A DNA stretch of 64,000 nt from Deltaproteobacteria bacterium (GTDB taxonomy: Bacteria; Myxococcota; JACPTQ01): contig JACPTQ010000012.1 of the NCBI GenBank assembly GCA_016192705.1, positions 27,076-91,075 of the forward strand, read 5' to 3'. The number at the start of each line of letters is the position of its first letter. Position 1 is the first letter of the stretch. Under the pieces are notes generated by a model. It made no database searches. It worked only from the letters and a program-made list of their open reading frames with translations, and was not told the origin of the DNA. Positions 1-9,124 of the stretch are shown here, in pieces. The position numbers were made by a program, and so were the translations under genes.

Positions 1-724
1 CGAACACAGAAGGCATCTGCAAGAACCCGCAGACGAGGAATGAGAGCTCTGGGTTCTTCTTCATCACTTGAAGGACGGCCTCATGAATGGCGTCGAAATC
101 CTCATCGTGCGTGTCCGAGCCGCTGAAGTACGCCACGATTGGTTTTCGCTCGAGCCAAGAGCGAAGCGGGTAGATAGCCCGCGATAGGCGCACGTAAGTT
201 CTCGAGAGGATGTTCGGGTGAACGATGGCGTCCTTCCCGAAGCGCTTCGTCATGGCGGCCATGCGCGGTGTTGTGACGACGCAGAAATCCGCCGCCATTA
301 TTGTCTGCCGAAGCAGGCGGAACTCGGCCCGATACGTTTCGGCCTTTGCCCGCGGCATCCGTTTCAGAAACGGAAGGAGGGGCTCGACCGCCGGGTCGAA
401 AACAAAGTCGTCGATATCGGAGACGATGGTCGCCCCCGAAACCCTGCCCCTTTCCACCAGATCGGCCACGCGCTTGGACCACGGCAGCCTAAACAATACA
501 ATCACCGAATAGCCGGCAAGCGAATCCAGAAGGTCTGGAGCATCGATCGACGCGATGTTGGCGACGATTCGTGATTCCCGAAGTTGCTCACAAGCGTTCA
601 CGCACCGATAGCGAAATGGGGCGTCGCTCCGGTTCGCGACGTAGAGCACGCGCAGCCGGAAACGGTCATCGCGGTCGAGGTGCGGAAGGAGGGTATTCTC
701 GATTGCCGTCTCGGTCGCCTTCAT
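1..724 (-). CDS. Glycosyltransferase, GT1/GT4-like, C-terminus cut by window edge
   Basis: About 241 residues of an open frame run off the left edge of the window without a stop, so the C-terminal half is missing. The start ATG (722-724) overlaps the TGA of the upstream methyltransferase gene as ATGA, which decides the start and implies translational coupling. The reading contains a strand-like RVLYVANRSDAPFRYRC near residue 24, a VSDIDDFVF motif, and IVAYFSGSDTHDEDF near residue 200. These match the start of the nucleotide-sugar-binding domain in glycosyltransferases of the rhamnan/mannan-assembly type. It probably transfers a sugar to the polysaccharide made by this locus, in the cytoplasm. 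The family is inferred from pattern only; donor and acceptor are unknown. Confidence 0.72.
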   Translation of the reverse strand, partial: MKATETAIENTLLPHLDRDDRFRLRVLYVANRSDAPFRYRCVNACEQLRESRIVANIASIDAPDLLDSLAGYSVIVLFRLPWSKRVADLVERGRVSGATIVSDIDDFVFDPAVEPLLPFLKRMPRAKAETYRAEFRLLRQTIMAADFCVVTTPRMAAMTKRFGKDAIVHPNILSRTYVRLSRAIYPLRSWLERKPIVAYFSGSDTHDEDFDAIHEAVLQVMKKNPELSFLVCGFLQMPSVF

Positions 725-2745
725 CGCCAGTTCGACCGCATGGACCACAATCGGAGCCGAGATTCGAGTGCATCTGTCAAGACTCGGAGCCTAGTCCCGC
801 GAAGCCTCGAAGCCGCGCGAACAGTGGAGTCGTACAAACGACGTCGTGTCGTGCCAACCGGGACAAACCGGTCGCGCGTGCGTCGAAACGCGACGAGAGT
901 TCGAAACGCTAGGCTGCTCTCCGCGAGTCGGGCGAGGTCGGCGAGCGCCGCCTGTTCTTGCATAAGAGTTTCCGACAAGCGCTTCGCGTCGCACTCCGAC
1001 GCCGCGAGCCTCGAACGCATGGCCTCCAACTCGCCCGCGCTCTGGTCCCGTTGTTGCCGCAGCCCCTCCATCTCCCGCTCTCGTCGCGCCAAGATCTCGC
1101 CTTTCTCTCGAAGGACGGACTCTAGATGTCCCGCTTTTTCCTCGCGGTCGCCCAATTCTTCGCGGAGCGCAGCATTGGCCGACTCGCTTGATGCGATTAT
1201 CTGCCGAAGCTTGTCCGTCTCGACCTTCCTCAGTCGCCGAATGATCTCGGAACGCTGCAGTTGCATACGGAGCGCAGCACTGGCCGACTCGCTTGATGCG
1301 ATTGCCTGCCGAAGCTTGTCCGTCTCGACCTTCCTCAGTCGCCGAATGATCTCGGAACGCTGCAACTGCATCCCGAGAGCCATGATCTCGCTCTGGCGGG
1401 TCACCGCTTCTTCGTCAACACGTTCGAAATCCGAACGAACTTGTTCGAGTTGCCGACGTTCCGCGGCGATGGTCCCCTCGAGCTTTCCTACGAGGTCGCC
1501 ACTGTTCCTCAACGCAACCTCGAGCGCATCGACACGAGATACGAGCGTATCCCGCACAAGAATGAAGTCCGCAGACATCGGCCAGTCAAGTTCGATCTCA
1601 ACAACGAACGTCGACGATGCTTGGGCGACGGATTCAGGAAGTGTAATTGTGAACCAAGGATCTGTCGTGGTCGAGAGGAACGCCCCACCAAGAGTTGACG
1701 GCAGGTGGAGCACATTGTTGAGGTGAGTCTGCCGAACGATTTCGTCCGCTGATTTGGCCTCCCACACGAGCTCGTGATCGTCAGACGCTCTCGATTTCCG
1801 GTACACGCGCAAAGCGAAGACGTGAAAGAAGCCAGGGCGATCCGACGGATCAATTCGGATGCGTCTTATCTGGCCTGGCCTCGAAATCTCAAAACGCACA
1901 AGTTGTCGTTCTGCACCGAGAGACGCGAAAGCACTTTTGCTTCGCTCCTCGGTGAACAACTCGTCCACGTCCGCCCAGAGAACGACCAAGCGAAACTGCG
2001 GCTCCGTGCGCACGGAGGCGGCGACGAGCGACTCAACCTCCGCGTCCGACATGATTCCTGGCGTGGCCGCCGCCACGAACTGGTAAGTTCTCGCTTCTGG
2101 CGCCTGCGCGAGGAAGTCCGCTACCGCCCTTGGAAGGCGTTCCAGCATCGACTTGAACTCCGTGTGCTCGGGGAGTCGTTCGACTTGTTCGAACTCGTCG
2201 ATCCGGAAACCTCCGTGCCGAAGGAGTTCTATCGCCGTTCGTCGCGTGAAGAAACGCAGGTGCGTACGATCCAGCAGTCCTTCATCCCGGTAATCGAATG
2301 ACCCCGAAACAAGCTCTGCGAGGAGTGCCGAATGAGTTACGTTTGGAATCGATACGAGTAGCTTACCTGTCGGGGCGAGGACATCGCGCACCTGCTGTAC
2401 GAGTCGCCACGGGTCTCGGAGATGCTCGAGCACGTCCGCTGCGATGACGTAATCGTACGCCCCTGACGGGAACCGGTCTGCCAGGCGCACTTCGTCAACG
2501 TCTGTGACCCAAACGTCGCGAGCGAACCGCGAGGCTTGCGCTGCCATTTCCGCAGAGATCTCCACGCAGTCCACGGTACAACCGAGATCCTCGGTGAGGT
2601 ACTTCGTGAAATAGCCCGTCGCGGGTCCGAGTTCGAGCACGGTCGCTCCACGGCTGATCAGGCGGCTAAGCATCGTGAGAGCCGAATCCCCCGCAGGATC
2701 AAACTTCAAGGTGTAGCAATGCTTCGTTCGCATCATTTCGCACAC
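721..2745 (-). CDS. SAM-dependent methyltransferase with long coiled-coil, possible glycan chain capper/ruler
   Basis: This 674-residue protein has three parts. Residues ~25-190 are a class I methyltransferase (VLELGPATGYFTKYL SAM loop; ADVLEHLRDPW; LLVSIPN; DRTHLRFFT). Residues ~230-390 are an unassigned, probably beta-rich domain. Residues ~405-615 are a charged heptad-rich coiled coil containing a near-perfect duplicated 35-residue unit. The C-terminus is strongly basic and could bind membrane. The layout resembles E. coli WbdD, where a methyltransferase caps the O-antigen and a coiled coil sets chain length; the kinase domain of WbdD is not evident here. Capping and ruling are inference, supported by the Wzm/Wzt exporter in the same locus. 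The listed start is a GTG; an ATG nine bases downstream (2734-2736) is a credible alternative. Confidence 0.8.
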   Translation of the reverse strand: MCEMMRTKHCYTLKFDPAGDSALTMLSRLISRGATVLELGPATGYFTKYLTEDLGCTVDCVEISAEMAAQASRFARDVWVTDVDEVRLADRFPSGAYDYVIAADVLEHLRDPWRLVQQVRDVLAPTGKLLVSIPNVTHSALLAELVSGSFDYRDEGLLDRTHLRFFTRRTAIELLRHGGFRIDEFEQVERLPEHTEFKSMLERLPRAVADFLAQAPEARTYQFVAAATPGIMSDAEVESLVAASVRTEPQFRLVVLWADVDELFTEERSKSAFASLGAERQLVRFEISRPGQIRRIRIDPSDRPGFFHVFALRVYRKSRASDDHELVWEAKSADEIVRQTHLNNVLHLPSTLGGAFLSTTTDPWFTITLPESVAQASSTFVVEIELDWPMSADFILVRDTLVSRVDALEVALRNSGDLVGKLEGTIAAERRQLEQVRSDFERVDEEAVTRQSEIMALGMQLQRSEIIRRLRKVETDKLRQAIASSESASAALRMQLQRSEIIRRLRKVETDKLRQIIASSESANAALREELGDREEKAGHLESVLREKGEILARREREMEGLRQQRDQSAGELEAMRSRLAASECDAKRLSETLMQEQAALADLARLAESSLAFRTLVAFRRTRDRFVPVGTTRRRLYDSTVRAASRLRGTRLRVLTDALESRLRLWSMRSNWR
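1166..1375 (-). repeat. Tandem 105-nt duplication inside the coiled-coil coding region
   Basis: Two adjacent 105-nt units (1166-1270 and 1271-1375) differ at about seven positions by eye. Each encodes 35 residues, exactly five heptads, beginning MQLQRSEIIRRLRKVETDKL. The unit length keeps both reading frame and coiled-coil register, so the duplication lengthens the coiled coil without breaking it. Confidence 0.93.
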
Positions 2746-2886
2746 ATTCCCCCCCCATTACGGTCAAGAAGAGGAGTGGATTATCCTTGGGGTAAAGCGC
2801 GTCGTCAAGCAGGAGTGCTCTCTGCTGGCTCCCACACAAACGCTTGCGGCTGATCCTCGGACTCTGATAGAAAGGCGGCCACCAAG
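2746..2886. promoter_or_regulatory. Divergent intergenic region
   Basis: These 141 bp separate the minus-strand methyltransferase/glycosyltransferase pair from the plus-strand sugar operon and must contain promoters for both directions, although no convincing -35/-10 pair was seen. A run of eight C at about 2750-2757 (G on the minus strand) lies just upstream of the methyltransferase start and could vary in length. On the plus strand GAAAGGCGG lies just before the ATG at 2887. Confidence 0.4.
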
Positions 2887-3885
2887 ATGGAACGGACGCG
2901 GTTCAGATCGAAATCGATATTCATTGCCGGGGGTGCTGGGTTCATCGGAAGCCACCTCGTTGAAAAGTTGATCCACGAGCATGGCGTGCGCTGCGTCGTT
3001 GTCTTCGACAACTTCTCATCGGGGTCGGAGCGACATCTTCGAGGGGTGCGCGGGTGCTCGCAGCTTCGGACCGTTCGGGGAGACCTCAAGGATTTGGAGA
3101 CGATCAAGACCGCCATGACTGGCTGCGACGTTGTCTTTCACCTCGCGGCAAATCCGGACATCGCCAAGGCTGTCCGTCAGCCAGACATCGACTTCTGGGA
3201 GGGTACGTATCTAACGTCCAACGTCCTTGAGGCCATGCGCATCACCGGTGCAACGGAGATCTTCTATACGTCGGGAAGCGGGGTGTACGGCGAAGACCCA
3301 TCCGTGGCATTTCGGGAGGACCATGGGCCGTGTCTGCCCATCTCGACCTACGGCGCCAGCAAGCTTGCGTGCGAGGCGCTGATCTGTGCATACGGTCACA
3401 TGTTCGAGATCAAAGGCCGCTCTTTTCGGTTTGCGAATGTCGTCGGCCCGCGGCAAACGCACGGCGTGGGGTACGATTTCGTCCGGTTCCTTCGCCGCGA
3501 TCCCTTTCGCTTGCGAATTCTCGGCGATGGAACACAAACCAAGTCATACATCCACGTGGAAGACGTGTTGGAGGCGATTCTGTTGGTGAGCGAGCGCTGT
3601 GAAAAGGGATATGAGGTTTACAACGTTGCGACAGACGACTCTATCAGCGTGACGGAAATCGCCGATCTGGCGGTACAAGTGTCGAACCTGCCGCAGGGCT
3701 CGGTCCGGTACGAGTACTCGGGTGGCGACCGAGGGTGGAAAGGCGACGTCCCAGTGGTACGATTCGATGTGTCGCGAATCAAGAAGCTTGGCTGGCGTGC
3801 AAGACGTTCGTCGCGCGAGGCATTGACCGACTCCATCAAGGCCATGCGGGAAGAGCTCGAGGAACCTAGCGAGGAAGGAAAATGA
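2887..3885 (+). CDS. NAD-dependent nucleotide-sugar epimerase/dehydratase
   Basis: A 332-residue extended short-chain dehydrogenase. The NAD-binding GGAGFIG is at residues 15-21, VFHLAANP near 84, the TSGSGVYGE active-site strand near 128, and the catalytic YGASK with Tyr155 and Lys159. Length and motifs fit UDP-glucose 4-epimerase or dTDP/GDP-sugar dehydratase relatives; these cannot be separated by motifs alone. It should act on a nucleotide-activated sugar in the cytoplasm. It is the first gene of the plus-strand polysaccharide operon, and its stop overlaps the start of hddA (ATGA at 3882-3885). Because the cluster makes GDP-heptose, a GDP-heptose-modifying role is possible but unproven. 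Confidence 0.88.
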   Translation: MERTRFRSKSIFIAGGAGFIGSHLVEKLIHEHGVRCVVVFDNFSSGSERHLRGVRGCSQLRTVRGDLKDLETIKTAMTGCDVVFHLAANPDIAKAVRQPDIDFWEGTYLTSNVLEAMRITGATEIFYTSGSGVYGEDPSVAFREDHGPCLPISTYGASKLACEALICAYGHMFEIKGRSFRFANVVGPRQTHGVGYDFVRFLRRDPFRLRILGDGTQTKSYIHVEDVLEAILLVSERCEKGYEVYNVATDDSISVTEIADLAVQVSNLPQGSVRYEYSGGDRGWKGDVPVVRFDVSRIKKLGWRARRSSREALTDSIKAMREELEEPSEEGK

Positions 3886-4865
3886 TTATTTCGCGAGCGC
3901 CGGTGAGGATATCGATGGGTGGCGGGGGCACCGATCTGCCATCGTACTACACCCGTCGCGGCGGTTTTCTCATGGCCGCCGCTATCAACAGGTACGTCTT
4001 CATCATGGTGAACCGGCGGTTCCAGAAATCCTTTCGCTTGTCCTATTCACGCACCGAGATCGTGTCCCAAGCGGACGAGATCGAGCACAACATCTTCCGG
4101 GAGGCGCTCAAGTTCGCAGGTGTCGACACCCATCTCGAACTGGTGTCGGTCGCAGATGTCCCAGCGCAGTGTGGGCTAGGTACCTCATCGTCTTTTACGG
4201 TGTCGCTATTGAATGGGCTGTTTTCCTTTCAACGACGCTACGTAAACCTCTCCGAACTCGCGGAAGCGGCGTGCCGGGTGGAGATTGGAATCCTCCAAGA
4301 GCCGATTGGGAAGCAGGATCAGTACGTGGCTTCTTTCGGCGGTTTCAACGCCTACACCTTCCATCTGGATGGGACCGTTTCTATCGAACCCGTGCGTATT
4401 TCCGAAGAGAACGTCATGACGTTGCAAAACAACATCTTGCTCTTCCACCTGGGGAAGGAGCGGTCGGCGAGCGAGACGCTCGAGGAGCAGAACAGGAAAA
4501 GCCTCGATGGCGACGCGAACGTCTTGAGTCGGCTCGATACCATCAAAGACATCGGGCTCCAGACGCGCAAGGCGTTTGAGGCGGGTCGCATCGACGAGTT
4601 CGGGGAGTTGTTGCACTCCCATTGGATGAGCAAGCGACTCCTTTCTAGCAAGGTCACGGACCCTGTTATTGACGAGGCCTACGAACTAGCCCGAATCAAC
4701 GGCGCGCTTGGAGGCAAGGTGGTTGGAGCAGGCGGAGGCGGCTTCCTCTTGGTGTACTGCCCTAAGAATCGATCCAAGGTGATTGAAGCGATGGGACGGG
4801 TTGGTTTGAGGCCAACGTGGTTTAGCTTCGAGCACGAAGGCGCAAAGATCGTTTACCACGGCTAG
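3882..4865 (+). CDS. hddA: D-glycero-D-manno-heptose 7-phosphate kinase (GHMP family)
   Basis: A 327-residue GHMP kinase. An N-terminal ISRAPVRISMGGGGTDLPSY segment, the phosphate-binding motif GLGTSSSFT at residues 98-106 and a late glycine-rich GAGGGGFLLVY motif near 284 match HddA, which phosphorylates D-glycero-D-manno-heptose 7-phosphate at C1. GmhB, a SIS isomerase and HddC homologues follow within 7 kb, which supports the specificity over fucokinase or galactokinase. The start overlaps the epimerase stop as ATGA. Product: heptose 1,7-bisphosphate for GmhB. Confidence 0.88.
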   Translation: MIISRAPVRISMGGGGTDLPSYYTRRGGFLMAAAINRYVFIMVNRRFQKSFRLSYSRTEIVSQADEIEHNIFREALKFAGVDTHLELVSVADVPAQCGLGTSSSFTVSLLNGLFSFQRRYVNLSELAEAACRVEIGILQEPIGKQDQYVASFGGFNAYTFHLDGTVSIEPVRISEENVMTLQNNILLFHLGKERSASETLEEQNRKSLDGDANVLSRLDTIKDIGLQTRKAFEAGRIDEFGELLHSHWMSKRLLSSKVTDPVIDEAYELARINGALGGKVVGAGGGGFLLVYCPKNRSKVIEAMGRVGLRPTWFSFEHEGAKIVYHG

Positions 4866-4878
4866 AGGCGATGCTCCC

Positions 4879-5538
4879 ATGATTACCGTTTCGATGATTA
4901 CGATGAATGAAGAGGCCGCAGTCGGGTTGGTGATCGACAAGATCAAGCGGGTTGTTCCCGACGCAGAGATTCTCATTGTGGACTCCTCCTCGGACCGAAC
5001 GCCCGACATTGCCGCCCAGAGAGGTGCGCGCGTTTTTCGCCAGTTCCCTCCCCGCGGGTATGGGCCCGCAATGGAGTTGGCCCTGCGCTCCGCAGGGGGA
5101 GACGTGATCGTTACGATGGACTGTGACGATACCTATCCGACCGACCAAATCCCGGTGCTAGCGGGATACATCCTACAAGATGGATATGACGTGGTGGACG
5201 GATCGCGCCTTGGCTCGAAACCCAAGGCAATGCCCATGATCAACTACCTCGCGAACGCGGGATTCGCACTGGTCGCATCCGCTCTCTTTTTGAGGCGATT
5301 CACAGACTTGCACAGCGGAATGAGAGCCTACCGAAAGAGCGTGATAGATGCGCTTCCCTTCGATGCCCGCGGTGCCGCGTTGCCGGTCGATCTGCTGCTC
5401 GTGCCTTTTAAACGTGGCTACAAGATCAAGTTGACACGGATCGACTACTTCGAAAGAGTTGGGAAATCGACGATGCGGCCGATTGAGAGCGCGTGGTGGA
5501 CGGTCAGGCGCATCGTCGCCACCCGTTTCGCGCGGTAG
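4879..5538 (+). CDS. GT2-family glycosyltransferase (dolichol-phosphate mannosyltransferase-like)
   Basis: A 219-residue GT-A fold glycosyltransferase. It begins with a typical GT2 strand (VSMITMNEEAAVGLVI), has DSSSDRT near residue 35, and a DCDD metal/nucleotide motif at residues 81-84. The later LHSGMRAYRKS resembles the acceptor loop of DPM1/GtrB-type enzymes that move a sugar to a polyprenyl phosphate. No long C-terminal membrane domain follows, unlike GtrB. A GtrA-like membrane protein lies downstream (12038-12526), so a polyprenyl-phosphate-sugar route is plausible. Gap to hddA is 13 bp. Confidence 0.85.
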   Translation: MITVSMITMNEEAAVGLVIDKIKRVVPDAEILIVDSSSDRTPDIAAQRGARVFRQFPPRGYGPAMELALRSAGGDVIVTMDCDDTYPTDQIPVLAGYILQDGYDVVDGSRLGSKPKAMPMINYLANAGFALVASALFLRRFTDLHSGMRAYRKSVIDALPFDARGAALPVDLLLVPFKRGYKIKLTRIDYFERVGKSTMRPIESAWWTVRRIVATRFAR

Positions 5539-5557
5539 ATTCGCAAGAAGGAGCGCT

Positions 5558-6859
5558 ATGGATGCGAGGGTCGGGATCTTAGGGGGTGGAATCGCCGGAG
5601 TGAGCCTGCAACGCTTCTTATCCTGTTCCAGTGAGGTCCTCGAGAAAGAACAGCGGTTGGGCGGTCTGTGCCGTTCCTTCGAAAAGGAAGGCTTTCGCTA
5701 CGACATCGGCGGCCACATCCTTTTCTCGAAGCACCACGAGATCAATCAACTCGTGGCGCAAGTGCTCGACGGGAACATCCGCCACTGTCGCCGCAACAAT
5801 CGCATTCTCTTTAAGGGGAAATACGTCAAGTATCCGTTCGAGAATGGGCTAGGAATCCTCGAACGAGAAGACATTTTCGACTGCTTGATCAAGTACCTTA
5901 ACAACCCACACAGACACCCCGCAACTTTTCGGGAGTGGATCTACTACACCTTTGGCGACGGGATCGCGAACCGCTACCTCGTGCCTTATAACGAGAAGAT
6001 TTGGAAGACGCCACTCGATGAGATGGCGCTAGGCTGGGTCGAGCGCATTCCACGGCCGCCGCTCGAAGACGTGGTCAAGTCGGCGCTCGGTTTCGAGACC
6101 GAAGGCTACCAGCACCAGTTAAATTTCAACTATCCGCTAAACGGTGGGTTCGAGTCCCTGGTCCATTCGCTCCGTAAGACAGAGAGTCAAAGTGTCACTG
6201 GATTTGAGGTGCGCCGGGTTTGGCGCGGCTCGACCGGATGGTACGTGTCCAACGAGGTGGAGGTGCGCGAGTACGATCGGCTGGTCGTCACCCTTCCGGT
6301 AACGGAGGCGGTGAAGGTCTTCGAGGGCGTGCCCGAAAGCGTGCGGGAGGCGGCAGCCCGATTGCGGCGAAACCGTGTGCGCGTGGTCATGGTCGGCGTC
6401 AACAATACGTCGCTGACCGAAATCGCAATGAGTGCACTCTACATCCCAGACCCAACCGTCGCAGCGCACCGCGTTTGCTTCATGGGCTTTTTCAGCCCCA
6501 ACAACGTTCCCCTCGGCCGTTCGTCGCTCATTGCAGAGATCACGACAAATCCAAGCACCGATCTGCACACCACGTCCGATGGCGTTCTTGTCGAGCGGGT
6601 GGTTGAGGATCTGCACCGGCTGGCGCTTCTTGACCGAAAGGACGTCGTGGTGACGGACATCAAGAACTTCGACTATGGCTACCCGGTTTACGATAGCTCT
6701 CACGAGGAACTGACTGGCCAGCTACGGTCATACTTCTCGTCTCTGGGCGTCGACCTGCTGGGGCGATTTGGTGAGTTCTTGTACATCAACTCTGACGAGG
6801 TCATCCGGCGGGCTATGGCGCTCGCCGAGCGGCTAAACAAGGACGTCGGAGGGCTGTAA
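5558..6859 (+). CDS. FAD-dependent amine-oxidase/UDP-galactopyranose-mutase-like protein
   Basis: A 433-residue flavoprotein starting at the ATG at 5558, which has a good ribosome-binding site (AAGAAGGAG) 4-12 bases upstream; an open frame extends further 5' but overlaps the preceding gene. The dinucleotide fold GILGGGIAG (residues 6-14) is followed by LEKEQRLGGLCRSF and YDIGGHI, the pattern of protoporphyrinogen-oxidase-like and UDP-galactopyranose-mutase-like proteins common in polysaccharide loci. Substrate is unknown; ring contraction or oxidation/isomerisation of an activated sugar is the likely role. The C-terminus (LYINSDEVIRRAM) is typical of the family. Confidence 0.83.
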   Translation: MDARVGILGGGIAGVSLQRFLSCSSEVLEKEQRLGGLCRSFEKEGFRYDIGGHILFSKHHEINQLVAQVLDGNIRHCRRNNRILFKGKYVKYPFENGLGILEREDIFDCLIKYLNNPHRHPATFREWIYYTFGDGIANRYLVPYNEKIWKTPLDEMALGWVERIPRPPLEDVVKSALGFETEGYQHQLNFNYPLNGGFESLVHSLRKTESQSVTGFEVRRVWRGSTGWYVSNEVEVREYDRLVVTLPVTEAVKVFEGVPESVREAAARLRRNRVRVVMVGVNNTSLTEIAMSALYIPDPTVAAHRVCFMGFFSPNNVPLGRSSLIAEITTNPSTDLHTTSDGVLVERVVEDLHRLALLDRKDVVVTDIKNFDYGYPVYDSSHEELTGQLRSYFSSLGVDLLGRFGEFLYINSDEVIRRAMALAERLNKDVGGL

Positions 6860-7022
6860 GTCGTCGTTCGGAATTGGTTTTGCGTTCGGGTATTGGCGTT
6901 GCCATTAGGTTCGCTTGACACGTCGCAACCGGCGCCGCTAAAGTTCGCGCTCTTCGTCGCGTGCCATTGCGCTGCGTACATCACTGTGATGGACTTGACG
7001 AGTCGACTGAGGAGAGCGGCAG

Positions 7023-8576
7023 TTGGAATCTACCGTGTGCATTATCCAACCCAACGATCCAAAGATGCAACCACCAACGGTAGATGCCGCACCTTTGGAT
7101 TTGGCCTTTCGCGCTGCGCGCCTCTATCACCTTTCCCTCGCCGCGGCGGCCATCGTCACCATCCTTCACGCCGTATCTGTGCCGGTGGTGATTACGTGGG
7201 ATGGTCAACAGTATATCGACTATGCGGACGTGCTTTTTTCGTCCCGATTTCCAGAGGACTTCGACTTCTTCCGGGTGCCGCTTTATCCGCTGGCCTTAAA
7301 AATCGCATTTTTCGTGCTCGGCAAGAACGCCATGGCGGTTATCGCAACGGGATCGGTATTCGGCTTTCTGGGCGTTTGGTTACTCGGCTCGGCAATTCGG
7401 CAACTTGGACATCCGGTGTTGGCCGCGATGTGCATCGTAGGGCTCTCGTTCTTCCCAGCGCTGATTGGGTATGAGCACTCAGCGCTCACTGAAGCAGGGA
7501 CGTTCATGTTCCTCGCGCTTCTCGTTCGTGTGTTGCTCTGGTCGCCCGCGAAGGCATCGGCCACGCGCAAGACGGCGATGCTCGTTCTGGTGATTGCGGG
7601 TGGCTATTACTTTCGGCAGTCGATCCTCTATCTCGCGCCGATCGCCGCGGTTTTCTTTTTCCTGTGGTTGTTAAAGGCCGAGGCAATCCAGACCGGTCGT
7701 CCCCTTCGACGCCTGGGCCTGCGCCCCATTTGCCGGGCACTTCCTCATTTTTTCGCAGTGGCGATAGTACCGTTCGTTCTGGCCTGGCCGTGGGAACAGG
7801 GGGCGCCGCCGCAAGGCGCAACCGGACTCTTGGTGAGTGGGCTGGTCAGACAGGCGGTTATCCCGCCAGATCATCCCGCGCTCGGAAACGCCGCGAGCGT
7901 CTATCGCGAAGCGATTGAGAAGGCATCCAAGAACGGAGCCCTGCGGATCAGTGGGATCGACTGGGACAAGGAGCTTGCGGTGCGGCAGATGGTTACGCCC
8001 GCATACGCAGGTCGTGCTGGGGGGTTGTTCCTAAGTGTCGTTCTCGACAACCCTGGACGGTATCTGGGCGGAGTTTGGCGATGGCTTCTCGCATACGTGG
8101 GATTCGCCGGCTCTGAAGGCGAAAACCACGTGTTGCGCGAAGCCGCGTTCAACGCGGAAGGAGCCAAGATCTTCCCGGGCCCTCAGAAACTCGATGGGGC
8201 GGTACGGGAGAGCTTCGGAGCACGGTCGACGCGTTCGCTCGTATCAAGTTTCCTCAGACTGCTCATGCCGGTCTTTGACCTCCTCGTCGCCCTCGGCTTC
8301 GTTGCAACTGCGGTCTTGTTCGCCTGGGGAATCGCCAAGGGCGACGTGAGCGATATCGTCGTCACGGGCGTGCCTGGGGCGTTTCTCGCAATGCATCTCT
8401 TGCTGCTTCAGGCGTCCGACCGTTATGCCTTCCCGACGTACCCAGTTCTGCTGATCAACCTTGCCATCTTGACGCATCGCCTCGTGCTCCGCTTCCGAAG
8501 AATGGTGCGAGAGCATGCCGCCATCGCAAGCGGGCCGTCGGAAGATTGCCGACGATTGAGCGTACGAGTTGAATGA
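7023..8576 (+). CDS. Multi-pass membrane protein, GT39/ArnT-like glycosyltransferase candidate
   Basis: A 517-residue protein with about ten hydrophobic segments. After the first membrane segment comes a loop reading TWDGQQYIDYADVLF followed by FRVPLYPLALKI, the pattern of the acidic first periplasmic loop in GT39/GT83-type lipid-linked sugar transferases. The most likely start is the TTG at 7023, preceded by GAGGAG at about 7009-7014; an ATG at 7065 is an alternative. The stop overlaps the gmhB start (ATGA). It may transfer a sugar from a polyprenyl carrier on the outer face of the inner membrane; this is inferred from topology. Confidence 0.7.
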   Translation: MESTVCIIQPNDPKMQPPTVDAAPLDLAFRAARLYHLSLAAAAIVTILHAVSVPVVITWDGQQYIDYADVLFSSRFPEDFDFFRVPLYPLALKIAFFVLGKNAMAVIATGSVFGFLGVWLLGSAIRQLGHPVLAAMCIVGLSFFPALIGYEHSALTEAGTFMFLALLVRVLLWSPAKASATRKTAMLVLVIAGGYYFRQSILYLAPIAAVFFFLWLLKAEAIQTGRPLRRLGLRPICRALPHFFAVAIVPFVLAWPWEQGAPPQGATGLLVSGLVRQAVIPPDHPALGNAASVYREAIEKASKNGALRISGIDWDKELAVRQMVTPAYAGRAGGLFLSVVLDNPGRYLGGVWRWLLAYVGFAGSEGENHVLREAAFNAEGAKIFPGPQKLDGAVRESFGARSTRSLVSSFLRLLMPVFDLLVALGFVATAVLFAWGIAKGDVSDIVVTGVPGAFLAMHLLLLQASDRYAFPTYPVLLINLAILTHRLVLRFRRMVREHAAIASGPSEDCRRLSVRVE

Positions 8577-9124
8577 TGCCGCTCGCGCTCAGACGTGCCG
8601 TCTTCCTCGATCGGGATGGAGTTCTCAATCGCCCGATTGTGCGAGACCGTCGGCCTTTCCCTCCGGCCAGCCCGGAACAGTTGAAGGTCGTGCCTCTGGC
8701 GGTGGAGGCTTGCGATGCACTCCGGGCGGCGGGTTTTTTTCTGGTCGTCGTTACGAACCAGCCGGATGTCGCCCGAGGGAAGATGACGATCGCGGCCGTG
8801 GATCTCATCAACGCGCGACTCAGGTCTAAGGTTGTCGTCGATGACCTGCGTGTCTGCTTTCATGATGACGAAGACCAATGTTTGTGTCGTAAGCCCAAGC
8901 CGGGCATGCTCCTGCAAGCTGCGCGTGACAACGGGCTCAACTTATCAGCAAGTTACCTCGTTGGCGACAGGTGGCGTGATATTGAGGCAGGTCGAAACGC
9001 TGGATGCCGAACGATTCTCATCGACTTTGGGTGGAACGACAGGCCCTGTACTCCTGACGTCCGCACGGGCTCCCTGGTTGGAGCCGTAGAGTGGATCCTG
9101 GGTCGCCCGCTGCGGGCGGCGTGA
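8573..9124 (+). CDS. gmhB: D-glycero-D-manno-heptose 1,7-bisphosphate 7-phosphatase
   Basis: A 183-residue HAD-superfamily phosphatase. The nucleophile motif FLDRDGVLN puts Asp13 and Asp15 in place, motif II is VVVTNQPD, and CFHDDEDQCLCRKPKPG supplies the Cys/His zinc loop typical of GmhB, with the motif III Lys in RKPKPG. A late GDRWRDIEAG gives motif IV. It removes the C7 phosphate made redundant by HddA. ATGA overlap with the preceding membrane-protein gene. Confidence 0.9.
   Translation: MMPLALRRAVFLDRDGVLNRPIVRDRRPFPPASPEQLKVVPLAVEACDALRAAGFFLVVVTNQPDVARGKMTIAAVDLINARLRSKVVVDDLRVCFHDDEDQCLCRKPKPGMLLQAARDNGLNLSASYLVGDRWRDIEAGRNAGCRTILIDFGWNDRPCTPDVRTGSLVGAVEWILGRPLRAA

Noticed and set aside
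584..1726. 380-codon plus-strand frame with repeated SRSASF-like words
   Set aside because: It only mirrors the duplicated coiled coil encoded on the minus strand.
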